Below are positions 9,132 to 18,354 of a stretch of DNA of 60,504 nucleotides, in pieces. The translations under genes and the position numbers were made by a program. The stretch comes from Tagaea sp. CACIAM 22H2. Lineage in GTDB: Bacteria > Pseudomonadota > Alphaproteobacteria > CACIAM-22H2. Every line of letters starts with the position of its first letter. The stretch's first letter is position 1. The stretch spans positions 1 through 60,504 of the forward strand of contig PVXE01000023.1 of the NCBI GenBank assembly GCA_014444615.1. The letters run 5' to 3'. The notes beneath the pieces are model-generated. The model saw nothing but the letters and a program-made list of their open reading frames with translations, searched no databases and was not told where the DNA came from.

Positions 9132-10235
9132 TTGGATTCCCTTTCCCAACTCGTTCTCGGCGCCTCGGTCGGTTACGCCGTCGCGGGCAAGCGCCTGGGC
9201 CGTGTGGCGATCGCCGCCGGCGCCGTCGCCGGCACGATCCCCGATCTCGACAGTTTTCTGCCGGCCGCCGATCACTTCGAATCGTGGGTGCGCCATCGCG
9301 GCGTTACCCATTCCTTCCTGTTCGCGGCCCTCGCCGGGCCCGCTTTGGGCTGGGCCGCGTGGCGCTGGTGCCGCCAGAACAAACCCTTCACCCCGGCGGG
9401 CGAGGAAGACGCGATCTGGGCGTGGATAGGCTTGTTCACGCTGGGCATCGGCACGCATCCGCTGCTCGACTGGTTCACGATCTACGGCACGCAGCTGCTT
9501 GCGCCGTTCAGCGACGCGCGATTCGCGGTGCCGGGGCTCGGCATCATCGATCCCGGCTACACCGTGCCGTTGCTGATCGGCATGATCGCCGCGTTGATCG
9601 CCCCCCGCGCGGTTGCGGCACGCGTACTGATCCTCGCCGGACTCGCGATCAGCACCGTCTATTTGTTCTACGGCCTTGCGCAGAACAAGGCGGTCGAGAC
9701 GATGGCGCGCAACCAGTTGCGCGCCGAAGGGGTCGTTGCCGCCGATCTGCACGTCTACACCACGATTTTCCAGCCCTGGCTGCGGCGCATCGTGGTCGAC
9801 GATCCCGAAGGGGTGCGCGTGGGCTTCGCCTCGCCCTTGCAAAAGGGCGCCATCGCTTGGGCTTGTTTCAAGCGGATCGACGATCAAGCGATCGCGCCCG
9901 TGCTGGCGACGCGCGAGGGCAAGATCCTCGCCTGGTTCGCCGACGGCATGCTCTGGCCGACAATCGAACCGCAAGCCGACGGCGGCAAGATCGTGCGGAT
10001 CACCGACCGGCGCTACGGCGTGCCGGGCGAGACGATCAACGGCTGGTGGGGCTTGGAAGCGCGCGTCGACGCGAATAATCGCGTCGCCGGCAAGATCGAG
10101 CATATCCAAATTCCGCGCGACACGTCGCGGGTGAACGAGTTGTTCGTCGCCGGGTTCGGTAAGCCGACGGAATTGTTTGCGCAAGCGCGCAACGCCGCCG
10201 ACGCCGCGCAAAGCTGCGTTGCGCAGCGCGGCTAG
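9132..10235 (+). CDS. YdjM/DUF457-type inner membrane protein (annotated as metal-dependent hydrolase)
   Basis: The 367-residue protein begins MDSLSQLVLGASVGYAVAGK from a TTG codon at 9132. It has the family pattern of histidines and acids around membrane spans: GTIPDLDSFL, RHRGVTHSFLFA and GIGTHPLLDWFTIYGT. YdjM-like proteins are called membrane-bound metal-dependent hydrolases from motif resemblance, with no established substrate. Residues ~180-367 are a soluble C-terminal region seen in longer members. No ribosome binding site decides the start, so TTG is chosen because homology begins there. Confidence 0.78.
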   Translation: MDSLSQLVLGASVGYAVAGKRLGRVAIAAGAVAGTIPDLDSFLPAADHFESWVRHRGVTHSFLFAALAGPALGWAAWRWCRQNKPFTPAGEEDAIWAWIGLFTLGIGTHPLLDWFTIYGTQLLAPFSDARFAVPGLGIIDPGYTVPLLIGMIAALIAPRAVAARVLILAGLAISTVYLFYGLAQNKAVETMARNQLRAEGVVAADLHVYTTIFQPWLRRIVVDDPEGVRVGFASPLQKGAIAWACFKRIDDQAIAPVLATREGKILAWFADGMLWPTIEPQADGGKIVRITDRRYGVPGETINGWWGLEARVDANNRVAGKIEHIQIPRDTSRVNELFVAGFGKPTELFAQARNAADAAQSCVAQRG

Positions 10236-10645
10236 AACGCGAAACAGACCGCGCGTTCGGCACGCAAGACCGAGTCTTGCGCGAAGCGCGTCTTGTATTC
10301 GGCGATAAGGCGTTCGACCATCGGCGCGGCCGCGCGCGCATCGGGCACGATTACGCTGACCATGGCGCTGCGTTCCGAAATCGTGCGGTTCTGGCGCGTC
10401 GAGAACCACGTGCCGCTGGCGTCGAAGGTGGTCGAGCCGGCCGGAAACTCGCGGATCAGAACCTGATCGACGAATTCGCGCCATTGCGCGTCGGTCACTT
10501 CGCGCCCGCCCGCCACGCCGCGCCCGAAATAAAGATCGATCGCCGTTCCCGCCGAAAGGCCCGGCGGGCAGGACGGCGCGCCGGCGCAAGCCGCCAGAAA
10601 AAGGGCGGCGAGCGGAACGACGATCCGCAGCGCCGCCCGTTTCAT
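10232..10645 (-). CDS. DUF3574 family lipoprotein
   Basis: A 137-residue protein with an N-terminal lipoprotein signal: a basic start (MKRAALR), a hydrophobic stretch and lipobox LAAC at residues 17-20. The mature part matches DUF3574, including FGRGVAGGREVTDAQWREFV and TRQNRTISERSAMVSV. The function of this family is unknown; the export signal places it in the periplasm attached to a membrane. It begins 5 bases after the stop codon of the SDR gene, so the two form an operon. Its 3' end overlaps the convergent YdjM-like gene by 4 bases. Confidence 0.8.
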   Translation of the reverse strand: MKRAALRIVVPLAALFLAACAGAPSCPPGLSAGTAIDLYFGRGVAGGREVTDAQWREFVDQVLIREFPAGSTTFDASGTWFSTRQNRTISERSAMVSVIVPDARAAAPMVERLIAEYKTRFAQDSVLRAERAVCFAF

Positions 10646-10650
10646 CGCCG

Positions 10651-11409
10651 TTAACCGCGGCCCACGAAGGGCATCTTCGTGGCCATGACGTTCATGAACA
10701 GGATATTCGCGTCGAGCGGCAGCGAAGCCATATGCACGATCGAATTGGCGACGTTGCTCACATCCATGCGCGGCTCGTGCATCATCGTGCCGTTGGCTTG
10801 CGGCACGCCCGGTCCTTCGGCCATGCGCGCGGTCATCTCGGTCGCCGCGTTGCCGATATCGATCTGGCCGCAGGCGATATCGTAGCGCCGCCCGTCGAGC
10901 GCGATCGAGCGCGTCAGGCCCGAGATCGCGTGCTTCGTGGCCGTATAAGGGGCGGAATGCGGGCGCGGCGCGTAGGCTGAGATCGAACCGTTATTGACGA
11001 TGCGCCCGCCGCGCGGGTCCTGCGCCTTCATGATGCGGATCGCCGATTGGGCGCACAGGAACGAGCCGGTCAAATTCGCATCCACCACGGCCTTCCATTG
11101 CTCGAAGGTCAGGTCTTCCATCGGAATGGCGGGCGCACCCATGCCGGCATTGTTGAACAGGAAATCGAGACGACCCCACTTGGCCTTCACCGCACCAAAC
11201 GCGGCTTCGACCTGGGCCGGGTTGCCGACATCGGCAGCCACGGCGATCGCCTCGCCGCCCGCCGCCTTGATCTCGGCGACCGCCGCTTCGAGCTTGTCGG
11301 CGCGGCGCGCGAGCAACCCCACCTTGTAGCCCGCCTTGGCGAGCGCGATGGCGCTGGCTTTGCCGATTCCGCTGGAAGCGCCGGTGACGATCGCGACTTT
11401 CACGGCCAT
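10651..11409 (-). CDS. SDR family NAD(P)-dependent oxidoreductase
   Basis: A classical short-chain dehydrogenase of 252 residues. It has the cofactor motif TGASSGIG (residues 9-16), NNAG at ~90, the catalytic Ser in [10 protein letters not shown], and YTATK as the Tyr-x-x-x-Lys site near residue 158. The substrate cannot be predicted from sequence. A ribosome binding site, GAGG, sits eight bases before ATG 11409. It heads a two-gene operon with the DUF3574 lipoprotein. Confidence 0.87.
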   Translation of the reverse strand: MAVKVAIVTGASSGIGKASAIALAKAGYKVGLLARRADKLEAAVAEIKAAGGEAIAVAADVGNPAQVEAAFGAVKAKWGRLDFLFNNAGMGAPAIPMEDLTFEQWKAVVDANLTGSFLCAQSAIRIMKAQDPRGGRIVNNGSISAYAPRPHSAPYTATKHAISGLTRSIALDGRRYDIACGQIDIGNAATEMTARMAEGPGVPQANGTMMHEPRMDVSNVANSIVHMASLPLDANILFMNVMATKMPFVGRG

Positions 11410-11479
11410 GGAGGTTTCCTCATTCGTTTATTTGGTTCGAGGAAGCTTTGTCCCGCAACCGGCGGGCGCTTGCAAGCGA

Positions 11480-12637
11480 TTACAACGCGAGTTTCGGCGC
11501 CCAGGCCGCGAGGCGTTCGACGGCGGCGTCGAGCGTTTCGTATTTCTTGGCGAAGCAAAAGCGGATCGCCGAACGCATGCCGCCATCTGCATAGAAGGCC
11601 GACACCGGAATCGCGGCGACGCGCGCTTCCTTCACCAAGCGGCGGCAGAATTCCTGATCGTCGGTCAGGCCCAGCGGGGCCAAATCGACATTGATGAAAT
11701 AGGTGCCTTCGCAATCGAGCGTCTTGAACCCCGCGCCGCCCAAGCCTTTCGCCAGATGGTCGCGGCGCGCCTGGAGATCGGCGCGCATCGCATCGAAATG
11801 CGCGGCGTCTTTTCCAAGCCCGTAAGCGACGGCCGATTGCAGATTGGGCGGCGTGGTGAAGGTCAGGAACTGGTGCGCCTTCATCAGCACTTTCAGAATA
11901 TCGGGCGACGCGACGCTGAACCCGACCTTCCAGCCGGTCAGCGAGAAAATCTTGCCCGCCGAGCCGATCTTGACGCTGCGATGGCGCAAGCCCGGGATCG
12001 CGAGCACGGACGTATGCTTACGGCCGTCGAACACGACATGTTCCCACACCTCGTCGGCCACGACGATCGCGTTCGTGCCCTCGATCGCCTTGGCGATCAG
12101 TTCCAATTCCGCCGTGCCGTAGACCGCTGCCGACGGGTTCAGCGGATTGTTGAACAGCACGACGCGCGTTTTCGGCCCGATCGCGGCGGCGAGATCGGCG
12201 GCGGTGAAGCGCCAATCCGGCGGGGCGAGTTTGACGAATTTCGGCACCCCGCCCGCGCGCAAGACGAGCGGCAGATAGGCGTCGTAATAAGGCTCGAACA
12301 ACACGACCTCGTCGCCTGGCGTGATCAACGCCATCAGCGCGCCCGCGATCGCCTCGGTGGCGCCCGAAGTGATCATCACCTCGGCCAGCGGGTCGATCTC
12401 GATGCCTTGATGCACCTTGTAATGCGCGGCCACGGCCTGGCGCAATTCGGACAGGCCCGGCATCGGCGGATACTGGTTCCAGCCGTCGATCACCGCTTCG
12501 GCGGCTTTGCGGCGCACGTCCTCGGGGCCGGGATCGTCGGGGAATCCCTGGCCGAGATTGACCGCCTCATGCGCGCGCGCCAGGGCGGACATCTCCTCGA
12601 AAATCGTGGTCGGCAAGCCGGCGAAGATCGGATTCAT
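11480..12637 (-). CDS. PLP-dependent class I/II aminotransferase (kynurenine/methionine aminotransferase-like)
   Basis: The 385-residue, fold-type I aminotransferase shows NLGQGFPDDPGP at the substrate site, NNPLNPSA for the Asn that contacts the PLP ring region, VADEVWEHVVFD with the Asp that holds the pyridine nitrogen, and SAGKIFSLTGWKVG carrying the Schiff-base Lys. The closest subgroup in memory is the YbdL/kynurenine aminotransferase/glutamine transaminase K group, which uses aromatic or sulfur amino acids. It lies divergent from the amidohydrolase gene at 12752 with about 114 bases between them. Confidence 0.85.
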   Translation of the reverse strand: MNPIFAGLPTTIFEEMSALARAHEAVNLGQGFPDDPGPEDVRRKAAEAVIDGWNQYPPMPGLSELRQAVAAHYKVHQGIEIDPLAEVMITSGATEAIAGALMALITPGDEVVLFEPYYDAYLPLVLRAGGVPKFVKLAPPDWRFTAADLAAAIGPKTRVVLFNNPLNPSAAVYGTAELELIAKAIEGTNAIVVADEVWEHVVFDGRKHTSVLAIPGLRHRSVKIGSAGKIFSLTGWKVGFSVASPDILKVLMKAHQFLTFTTPPNLQSAVAYGLGKDAAHFDAMRADLQARRDHLAKGLGGAGFKTLDCEGTYFINVDLAPLGLTDDQEFCRRLVKEARVAAIPVSAFYADGGMRSAIRFCFAKKYETLDAAVERLAAWAPKLAL

Positions 12638-12751
12638 GATGCGGCGGTTCTAGCCCGCACGGCGTTCTTGGTTCAAGGGCGCAAAACTCAACCCGGCATG
12701 TAATTTGCCTCAAGGACGGACGTATTTGGCTACGCGAAAGGTACCGCCCGC

Positions 12752-14275
12752 ATGCCCCGCCCGATCCTGATCCGCAACGCCGTGATCGTCGCGGACGCGC
12801 GCACCGCGCCGTTGCGCGGCGGCGACATCTTGGTACGCGACGGCAAAATCGCCGCGATCGGCAAAGCCCTCGCCGCCGCCGAAGATACGGAAATCATCGA
12901 TGCGTCGCGCCGCATCGCGATCCCCGGCTTCGTCAACGCGCATATGCATTCCAACGAAGCCTTCGAACAAGGCGCTTACGACAATCTGCCGCTGGAACCG
13001 TGGCTGACCATGTCGTATCCGCCCTTTGGCTTTCCCGAATTGTCCGAACGCGCGCATTACTTACGCGGCATGCTCTGCGCGCTGGAATCGATCCGCTCCG
13101 GCGTCACCACGCTGCAGGACGATCTGATCCATCCCTCGGCCACGCCCGAGGGGCTCGACGGAACGATCAGCGCCTATCGCGATATCGGCCTTCGCGCGCG
13201 CGTGACGGTCAGCATGTGGAACGCGCCAATGGAGTACGGCATCCCGTTCTACACGGAGATCGTGCCGGCGGAATTGCGCGCGCGTATCGCCGCCACGAAG
13301 CTGCCGAGCGACGATGCGCTGCTGGCGCTGTTCGAGCGGCATTACGCGAGATGGCATGGCCAGAACGGCGGACGTTTGGGCATCGCCTTGGGGCCTTGCG
13401 CGCCGCAGCGTTGCAGTCCCGAATTGCTGCAAGCGTTGAACCGCATCGCGGCCGAACGCGATCTCGCGATGCACATGCATGTGCTGGAAACCAAGACGCA
13501 GGCGATCACCGGCCAAGTGTTGTTCGGCAAAACGCTGGTCAGGCATCTGGCCGATCTGGGTTTGCTGACCGAACGTCTGACGATGAATCACGCGATCTGG
13601 CTGACCGCGGACGATATCGCGCGCATGGGTGCGGCCGGCTGCTCGGTCACGCATAATCCGCTGAGCAATTTGAAGCTCGGCAGCGGCGTGTGCCCGATGC
13701 GCGCGCTGCGCTTGGCGGGCGTGAACGTCGCCGTCGCGACCGACGGCATGGCGACCAGCGACACCGCCGATCAGGTCGAGGCGCTGCGCCTGGCCGCCAT
13801 GCTGCACAAGATCGAAAGCTTCGATACGTCGACCTGGCTGGGCGCCAAGGAGTCGTTCGAGATGTCGACCGAGAGCGGCGCCAAATCCTGCCGCATCGGC
13901 GATATCGGGCGTCTCGCCCCCGGCATGCGCGCGGATATCGCGCTGCTCGACGCGGATCATCTCGGCTTCCAGCCGCTGCACGATCCGATCCGCCAGCTGT
14001 GCTTCTCGGTCAATTCCGAAGCGGTGCGCGACGTGCTGATCGACGGCGACTTCGTCATGCGCGACCGGCGCATGACCAAGATCGACGAAACCGCGATCCG
14101 CGCCGAGATCGCGGCGGAGGCCGAGCGTTTCCGTGTCGAAGCCTTGCCGAAAATGGCCGAAGGGGCCGCAACCTTGCGGCCCTATATCGACGCGATCCAC
14201 GCCCGCGCGACGGCACAAACGCTGAGTCCGGGGCACGACGTGTTGCGTGTACCCCGGATCGGCGGCTTCGGCTGA
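12752..14275 (+). CDS. Amidohydrolase (TrzN/AtzA/SsnA-like deaminase or chlorohydrolase)
   Basis: A TIM-barrel metal hydrolase of 507 residues with a complete set of ligands. HxH is in FVNAHMHSNEAF (His64, His66), the third His in MHMHVLETK, the fourth in NHAIWLT and the Asp in ATDGMATSDTADQ. The composite beta-sandwich appears at the two ends (LIRNAVIVADARTAP and LIDGDFVMRDRRMTK). Members hydrolyse aminated rings, guanine, S-adenosylhomocysteine or triazines; the substrate here is unknown. The second amidohydrolase in this window (15861-17336) lacks one of these ligands. Confidence 0.85.
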   Translation: MPRPILIRNAVIVADARTAPLRGGDILVRDGKIAAIGKALAAAEDTEIIDASRRIAIPGFVNAHMHSNEAFEQGAYDNLPLEPWLTMSYPPFGFPELSERAHYLRGMLCALESIRSGVTTLQDDLIHPSATPEGLDGTISAYRDIGLRARVTVSMWNAPMEYGIPFYTEIVPAELRARIAATKLPSDDALLALFERHYARWHGQNGGRLGIALGPCAPQRCSPELLQALNRIAAERDLAMHMHVLETKTQAITGQVLFGKTLVRHLADLGLLTERLTMNHAIWLTADDIARMGAAGCSVTHNPLSNLKLGSGVCPMRALRLAGVNVAVATDGMATSDTADQVEALRLAAMLHKIESFDTSTWLGAKESFEMSTESGAKSCRIGDIGRLAPGMRADIALLDADHLGFQPLHDPIRQLCFSVNSEAVRDVLIDGDFVMRDRRMTKIDETAIRAEIAAEAERFRVEALPKMAEGAATLRPYIDAIHARATAQTLSPGHDVLRVPRIGGFG

Positions 14276-14287
14276 ACGGCGGCCGGG

Positions 14288-14959
14288 TTACGCGCGCTCG
14301 GGATAGGGCGCGTGATCGCGCGGGTCGACGCTTTGCCCGGCAAGCTCCGCCGCGAAGCCGTGATTGACGTCGCGGTGATGCGCTTCGTCGGCGCGCACGA
14401 TCAGCACCACGTCGCGCAACGTCGCGTCCTCCGGCATTTTCCAATAGCGCTTGGCGATCGCCGGGGCGGGCACGTTGGCCGCGCGGCCTTCGTCGATCTC
14501 CTGAAGGTAATGGGTGTAGGAGGTCACGGCTTCTTCCTCGAAATAGCCGACCAGGCGATGCGCGGTCCGGGCGTGGACGAGGTAAAGGCCGAAGAAGCCG
14601 AGATAGAACACCCATTGCACGAACAGCACGACCATGCGCTCGAAGAAGGTCGGCTTGGCGATCTCGATGAAGGTCATCAGATGCATGCGCTCGTTCTCCG
14701 CCTCCTCCATCAGGATGCGGATCCAGCCTTTGTCATCCTCCATCCGGCGCAGGCAGCGCAGATGGGTGAGCGTCGCGCCGACCATGCCGGGCACGGCGGC
14801 GACCGTTTCCAGCACGATGGCGCGATGGCCGTAGCGCTTGGCGAAGAACGTGTCGGCGCAAAAGCGCAGAAGCTTGGTCACGGCCAGCGCAAAGCGATCG
14901 GAAAAGCCGCGCACGGGATGGTGGCGCGCGGGATCGACGAGGGGAATGGCGACGGTCAT
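14288..14959 (-). CDS. Alternative oxidase (AOX)
   Basis: A 223-residue diiron ubiquinol oxidase. The four-helix motifs are all visible: the first Glu in VLETVAAVPGMVGATLTHL, EEAENERMHLMTF (E-x-x-H), a Glu in GYFEEEAVTSYTHYL and RADEAHHRDVNH (E-x-x-H). It passes electrons from ubiquinol to oxygen without proton pumping and is insensitive to cyanide and nitric oxide. ATG 14959 has AGGAG eight bases before it and overlaps the stop codon of the truncated haemoglobin by 4 bases. A longer open frame reaches 15265, but the ribosome binding site and homology support 14959. Bacterial AOX genes are uncommon. Confidence 0.92.
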   Translation of the reverse strand: MTVAIPLVDPARHHPVRGFSDRFALAVTKLLRFCADTFFAKRYGHRAIVLETVAAVPGMVGATLTHLRCLRRMEDDKGWIRILMEEAENERMHLMTFIEIAKPTFFERMVVLFVQWVFYLGFFGLYLVHARTAHRLVGYFEEEAVTSYTHYLQEIDEGRAANVPAPAIAKRYWKMPEDATLRDVVLIVRADEAHHRDVNHGFAAELAGQSVDPRDHAPYPERA

Positions 14960-15384
14960 TGGGATTCTCCTGTGGGGGTGGAGACGGGGGTGTGGGGACG
15001 CAAACCGGTGACGGGATCGCGGAACAAGGCGAGGCTCATGCTTTCCGCGATGCGCGCGGCCTTGAAGCGGAACGCGGCCGCCGCTTGCGGCGCCATCGTC
15101 GCTTCGGTCGCTTCCCACCACAGTTTCAGCCAGCGTTCGAGATGCGCGGGCGTGAGTTTGTCGCGCAATTGGAAATGCGCGAACATCATGCCGCCCTTGT
15201 AGCGGCTGTTGCCGAACATCACGCCGCGCCAGAATTCGCCCAGCTTGTCGAAATGCGCCGGCCAATCCTCGACCGCCGCGTCGAACACGGGGCCGAGCAA
15301 TTCGTCCTGGCGCGCCTTGCCGTAAAAATTCTCGACCAGCGACTTGATCGATTCGTCGCTGATCAGGGCCTCGAGATTTTGCAT
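14956..15384 (-). CDS. Group III truncated haemoglobin
   Basis: A 142-residue globin of the group III (Ctb-like) type. Signs are VENFYGKARQDELLGPVF in helix B, the Trp-rich FWRGVMFG segment and the haem-proximal region MMFAHFQLRDKLTPAHLERW with the proximal His. Group III proteins bind oxygen and nitric oxide in the cytoplasm and protect against reactive nitrogen in Campylobacter. Its stop codon overlaps the ATG of the alternative oxidase (ATGA), so both are made from one mRNA. The C-terminal ~20 residues are Pro/Thr-rich and outside the fold. Confidence 0.9.
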   Translation of the reverse strand: MQNLEALISDESIKSLVENFYGKARQDELLGPVFDAAVEDWPAHFDKLGEFWRGVMFGNSRYKGGMMFAHFQLRDKLTPAHLERWLKLWWEATEATMAPQAAAAFRFKAARIAESMSLALFRDPVTGLRPHTPVSTPTGESQ

Positions 15385-15393
15385 AAAGCCATC

Positions 15394-15864
15394 TTAACGT
15401 TGCGTATCCGCGACGGGTATAGCCGCGAGCGCCGCGAAATAGGACGGTGGCAAAAGGTCGCGCCCGGCGAGCAGATGCGCAAGATAGCTGGAATGCGGTT
15501 TCAATCCGGCGACAGGCGGGGCGAGCGCCACGTAAGTGATTGCGTCGACGGGACCTTGCGCCGAAATCACGGCGACGTTGCGGCGCGCGTAATGCCCGCC
15601 CGCAACACCTTCATGGATATCGAGCACGTCGAGCCCGCCTTCGCCCAGCTCGTTCAGCGTGCCATGCACGATACCCTTACTGTCGGGACGGATATTCGCG
15701 ACACCCGCGCCGTCGTATTTCGCCCAAGGCTTGTCGAAGGTCAGACGCCAGCCGTCGAGCCGTGCTGCGACGCGGCTGCCCCAGCGAACGCCCTTCTCCG
15801 CCATGCGGGTTTCGAACAACCGCACGGGGTCCATATTCGACCCATAGGCGAAATAAAGAATCAC
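15394..15864 (-). CDS. Gamma-glutamylcyclotransferase-like protein
   Basis: With the GTG start at 15864 the protein has 156 residues and begins VILYFAYGSNMDP, the YGSN signature of the gamma-glutamylcyclotransferase fold. The catalytic Glu is expected in DVLDIHEGVAGGHYARR. Family members cleave gamma-glutamyl amino acids or gamma-glutamylamines to 5-oxoproline. GTG overlaps the stop codon of the upstream amidohydrolase (GTGA, 15861-15864); a longer frame from ATG 15936 would add 24 residues without homology. It is the third gene of a LysR-amidohydrolase-cyclotransferase run. Confidence 0.82.
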   Translation of the reverse strand: MILYFAYGSNMDPVRLFETRMAEKGVRWGSRVAARLDGWRLTFDKPWAKYDGAGVANIRPDSKGIVHGTLNELGEGGLDVLDIHEGVAGGHYARRNVAVISAQGPVDAITYVALAPPVAGLKPHSSYLAHLLAGRDLLPPSYFAALAAIPVADTQR

Positions 15865-17336
15865 GCTTTGACCGCCGCCGCGATCGGCGCTTGATGCGGG
15901 CCCAAATAGGCCGCGCGGTCGTAGCGATCTTCCCAAAAACTTTCCGGCGTCGCGGTCAGCGCGCGAAGCCCGGTGCGGTCGAGCATCGCTTGCGCTTCGC
16001 GTTTCGCCGCCGCGACAATCGCCGCTTCATCGACGCGCGAAAGCTTACGGCCTTCCATCACGACTTCGCCGTCGACGACGACCGTATCGACATCCTGCCC
16101 CGTCGCCCCATAGTGCAATTGGAACAGCGGCATCGTCGCGGGGGCGAGATGCGGCTTGTCCATATCGACCAGAATGAAATCGGCGCGCTTGCCGATTTCC
16201 AGCGTGCCACGATCGGCAAGGCCGAAGAAGGCAGCGGGGTCGCTGGTCGTCATATGCAGAAGGCGGCCGGGCGGCAGCAAATGCGGATCGCGCGCCATCG
16301 CGCGATGATACTGCCCGCCCATGCGCATCACGCGGAACATGTCGGCCCCGCAATCGGGCGCCAACCCATCCGAACACATGATGACGCGCCCGCCCGCTTC
16401 CAGAATTTCCGGCACCGGGCAGCGCCCCCACACCGCACTGCCCGACAGCGGATTATTGGCGACGGTCGCCCCCGTCTCGGCCACAAGCCGCACTTCGGCG
16501 GGCGTGATGTCCAGCGCATGCGACAGCAGCGTGCGCGTATCGACGATGCCAAGCTCGCGCACCGCGAATTCGACCGTGCCGCCGCGCTGGCCGTCCATCA
16601 TCAGCACGGCATCGTGATCCTTCGCCAAACGCTTCATGCGCCGCGCCACGTCGCACAGCTCGGCGAAGTGCGGGCCGCGATGGATCTCGGGATTGACCGT
16701 CGGCGTGGTCAGCGCCACGCCGATGCGCGACGACGGCAAGTCGCGCAGCAAGCGCCGGCAGGTTTCGTGCTGCGTTTCGAAATCGACTTGGAATTCCTCG
16801 CGCGCGCCGTTCAAATAGCGCGCATAGGTTTTGGGATAAGGCGGGCGCGTGGGCCCGATGCCCAGAATCAACCGCCCGCCCGCTTCGCCATAGGCCGCCG
16901 TATACGCCGTCGGCACATCGACGCCATCGGAGCGGTTGTTCTCGTCCCCGCCGCCCAGATACGCGATCGCGGTGGTAACCCCCGCCTTCAATCGCTCGAT
17001 CGCGGAAAGCCGCGCCTCGGCCGCCCAGAATTCGGGCGTGGCGCCGAGCATATAGATGTCGCGGCAGGCCTGGCGCCAGACCGGGAAATCGTCGCCGCCC
17101 AGCGTGCGCACCAAGCCGTGGCCGGCATGCGAATGCCCATCGACGAAACCCGGCATCAGCACGAATTTCTCGCCGCCGATGCGCCGCGCCGGGTTCGGAT
17201 AGCGCGCCTCGATCTCCGCGCGCGGGCCCAAGGCGACGATGGCGCCCTTATCGATGGCGAGCGCGCCGTCCTCGATGGTGCGATGCGCCGCATCCATCGT
17301 GACGAGCAGGCGGGCGGTGACGAGAAGATCGGTCAT
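15861..17336 (-). CDS. Amidohydrolase family protein with an altered metal site
   Basis: The protein has 491 residues starting at ATG 17336, with GGAG nine bases before it. HxH is present (FVDGHSHAGHG, His68 and His70), as are the fourth ligand in LLSHALDIT and the Asp in CSDGLAPDCGAD. The strand that normally gives H-x-H-x-x-E reads VLMMDGQRGG, so the third metal His is missing. The protein may bind its metal differently or be inactive. NNPLSGSAVWG and the C-terminal VDTVVVDGEVVMEGRK keep the AtzA/SsnA-like pattern. It sits 55 bases after the LysR gene. Confidence 0.8.
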   Translation of the reverse strand: MTDLLVTARLLVTMDAAHRTIEDGALAIDKGAIVALGPRAEIEARYPNPARRIGGEKFVLMPGFVDGHSHAGHGLVRTLGGDDFPVWRQACRDIYMLGATPEFWAAEARLSAIERLKAGVTTAIAYLGGGDENNRSDGVDVPTAYTAAYGEAGGRLILGIGPTRPPYPKTYARYLNGAREEFQVDFETQHETCRRLLRDLPSSRIGVALTTPTVNPEIHRGPHFAELCDVARRMKRLAKDHDAVLMMDGQRGGTVEFAVRELGIVDTRTLLSHALDITPAEVRLVAETGATVANNPLSGSAVWGRCPVPEILEAGGRVIMCSDGLAPDCGADMFRVMRMGGQYHRAMARDPHLLPPGRLLHMTTSDPAAFFGLADRGTLEIGKRADFILVDMDKPHLAPATMPLFQLHYGATGQDVDTVVVDGEVVMEGRKLSRVDEAAIVAAAKREAQAMLDRTGLRALTATPESFWEDRYDRAAYLGPHQAPIAAAVKA

Positions 17337-17391
17337 ATTGCGGCTCCGGGGGTTCAACGCGCGACACGAAGGGCTGGCAATCCCTATGCCA

Positions 17392-18252
17392 TCAGCCCCG
17401 CAGCAGAATTTCCATCAGCTTGGCGACCGGTTCGCGCGACGGGGCGCCGGCGCGATGGACGATGCCGGTTTCGCGATGGAAGGTGCGCGGGCCCAGATCG
17501 ATGGCGCGTACGCCCTTGGGCCAATGGCGATGCAACGCGGTTTGCGGCACCAGCGCCACGCCAACGCCCTTCGCCACCAGCTCGACGAGCGATTCGATCT
17601 CGTCGAGTTCGACGCATTCCTTCGGCACGATATGGGCGGCGCGCAGGAAACGATCCGCCTGCCGCCCGCCGAAGGAGTTGCGGTCGTAGCGGACGAAGTT
17701 CTGCGTCGCCAGGATCGCCGTCCAATCGTTGCCCTTCACATGGCGCGGCACGATCAGGCGGAAGGGCTCGCGCAGCATTTCCGCCCAGCGCAGATCGCTT
17801 TGCAGCGCGAAGGGCGGGCGGATCATCACCGCGAAATCCAGATCGCCGCGATCGACCTGATCGAGCAGATCCATCGACACGCCGGGCACCACGCGCACCC
17901 GCACGGCCGGATGCGCGCGATGGAATTTCGCCAACGCATCGGGCAGCAGGCCGCGCTGCGTGGTGGCGATGGCGCCGATCGTGACGGGGACTGGGGCCGC
18001 TTCGCCCGGCGACGCGGCGCCGAGATTTTCGTAAAGCCGGATCAGCTCCTGCGCGCGCAGCAGGATTTGCGCGCCGCGCGCGTTGAGCTTGGCCGCCCGC
18101 CCCGCGCGATCGAACAGCGCGAAGCCGAATTCATCGGCAAGGCGGCGCATCTGCGCGCTGACGGCCGCTTGCGTCAGGCCCAATCTGGCGCCGGCGGCGG
18201 CGAAGGTGCCTTCGCGCGCCACCGCGACCAGGGTTTTCAATTCGCGGATCAT
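17392..18252 (-). CDS. LysR family transcriptional regulator
   Basis: This 286-residue protein has an N-terminal winged helix-turn-helix, MIRELKTLVAVAREGTFAAA followed by GLTQAAVSAQMRRLADEFG, and a C-terminal periplasmic-binding-like effector domain. The effector is unknown. It is divergent from the VOC protein gene (ATG 18355) and upstream of the amidohydrolase and cyclotransferase genes on its own strand, so it may control either side. The 102-base divergent spacer is AT-rich (around 18264-18300), as expected for a LysR-controlled promoter. Confidence 0.9.
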   Translation of the reverse strand: MIRELKTLVAVAREGTFAAAGARLGLTQAAVSAQMRRLADEFGFALFDRAGRAAKLNARGAQILLRAQELIRLYENLGAASPGEAAPVPVTIGAIATTQRGLLPDALAKFHRAHPAVRVRVVPGVSMDLLDQVDRGDLDFAVMIRPPFALQSDLRWAEMLREPFRLIVPRHVKGNDWTAILATQNFVRYDRNSFGGRQADRFLRAAHIVPKECVELDEIESLVELVAKGVGVALVPQTALHRHWPKGVRAIDLGPRTFHRETGIVHRAGAPSREPVAKLMEILLRG

Positions 18253-18354
18253 TCATCGAATTCCATTATGTGTTCGGCAAATATATATTGATTTTTATTG
18301 TCTGTCGCCGTGCTTAGGATCGCCGCCTTTCCATCCCCCGGAGCGGCGCATCAA

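Noticed and set aside
15540..17984. Open plus-strand frame of 814 codons
   Set aside because: Antisense to the cyclotransferase, amidohydrolase and LysR genes; its composition is that of a shadow frame.
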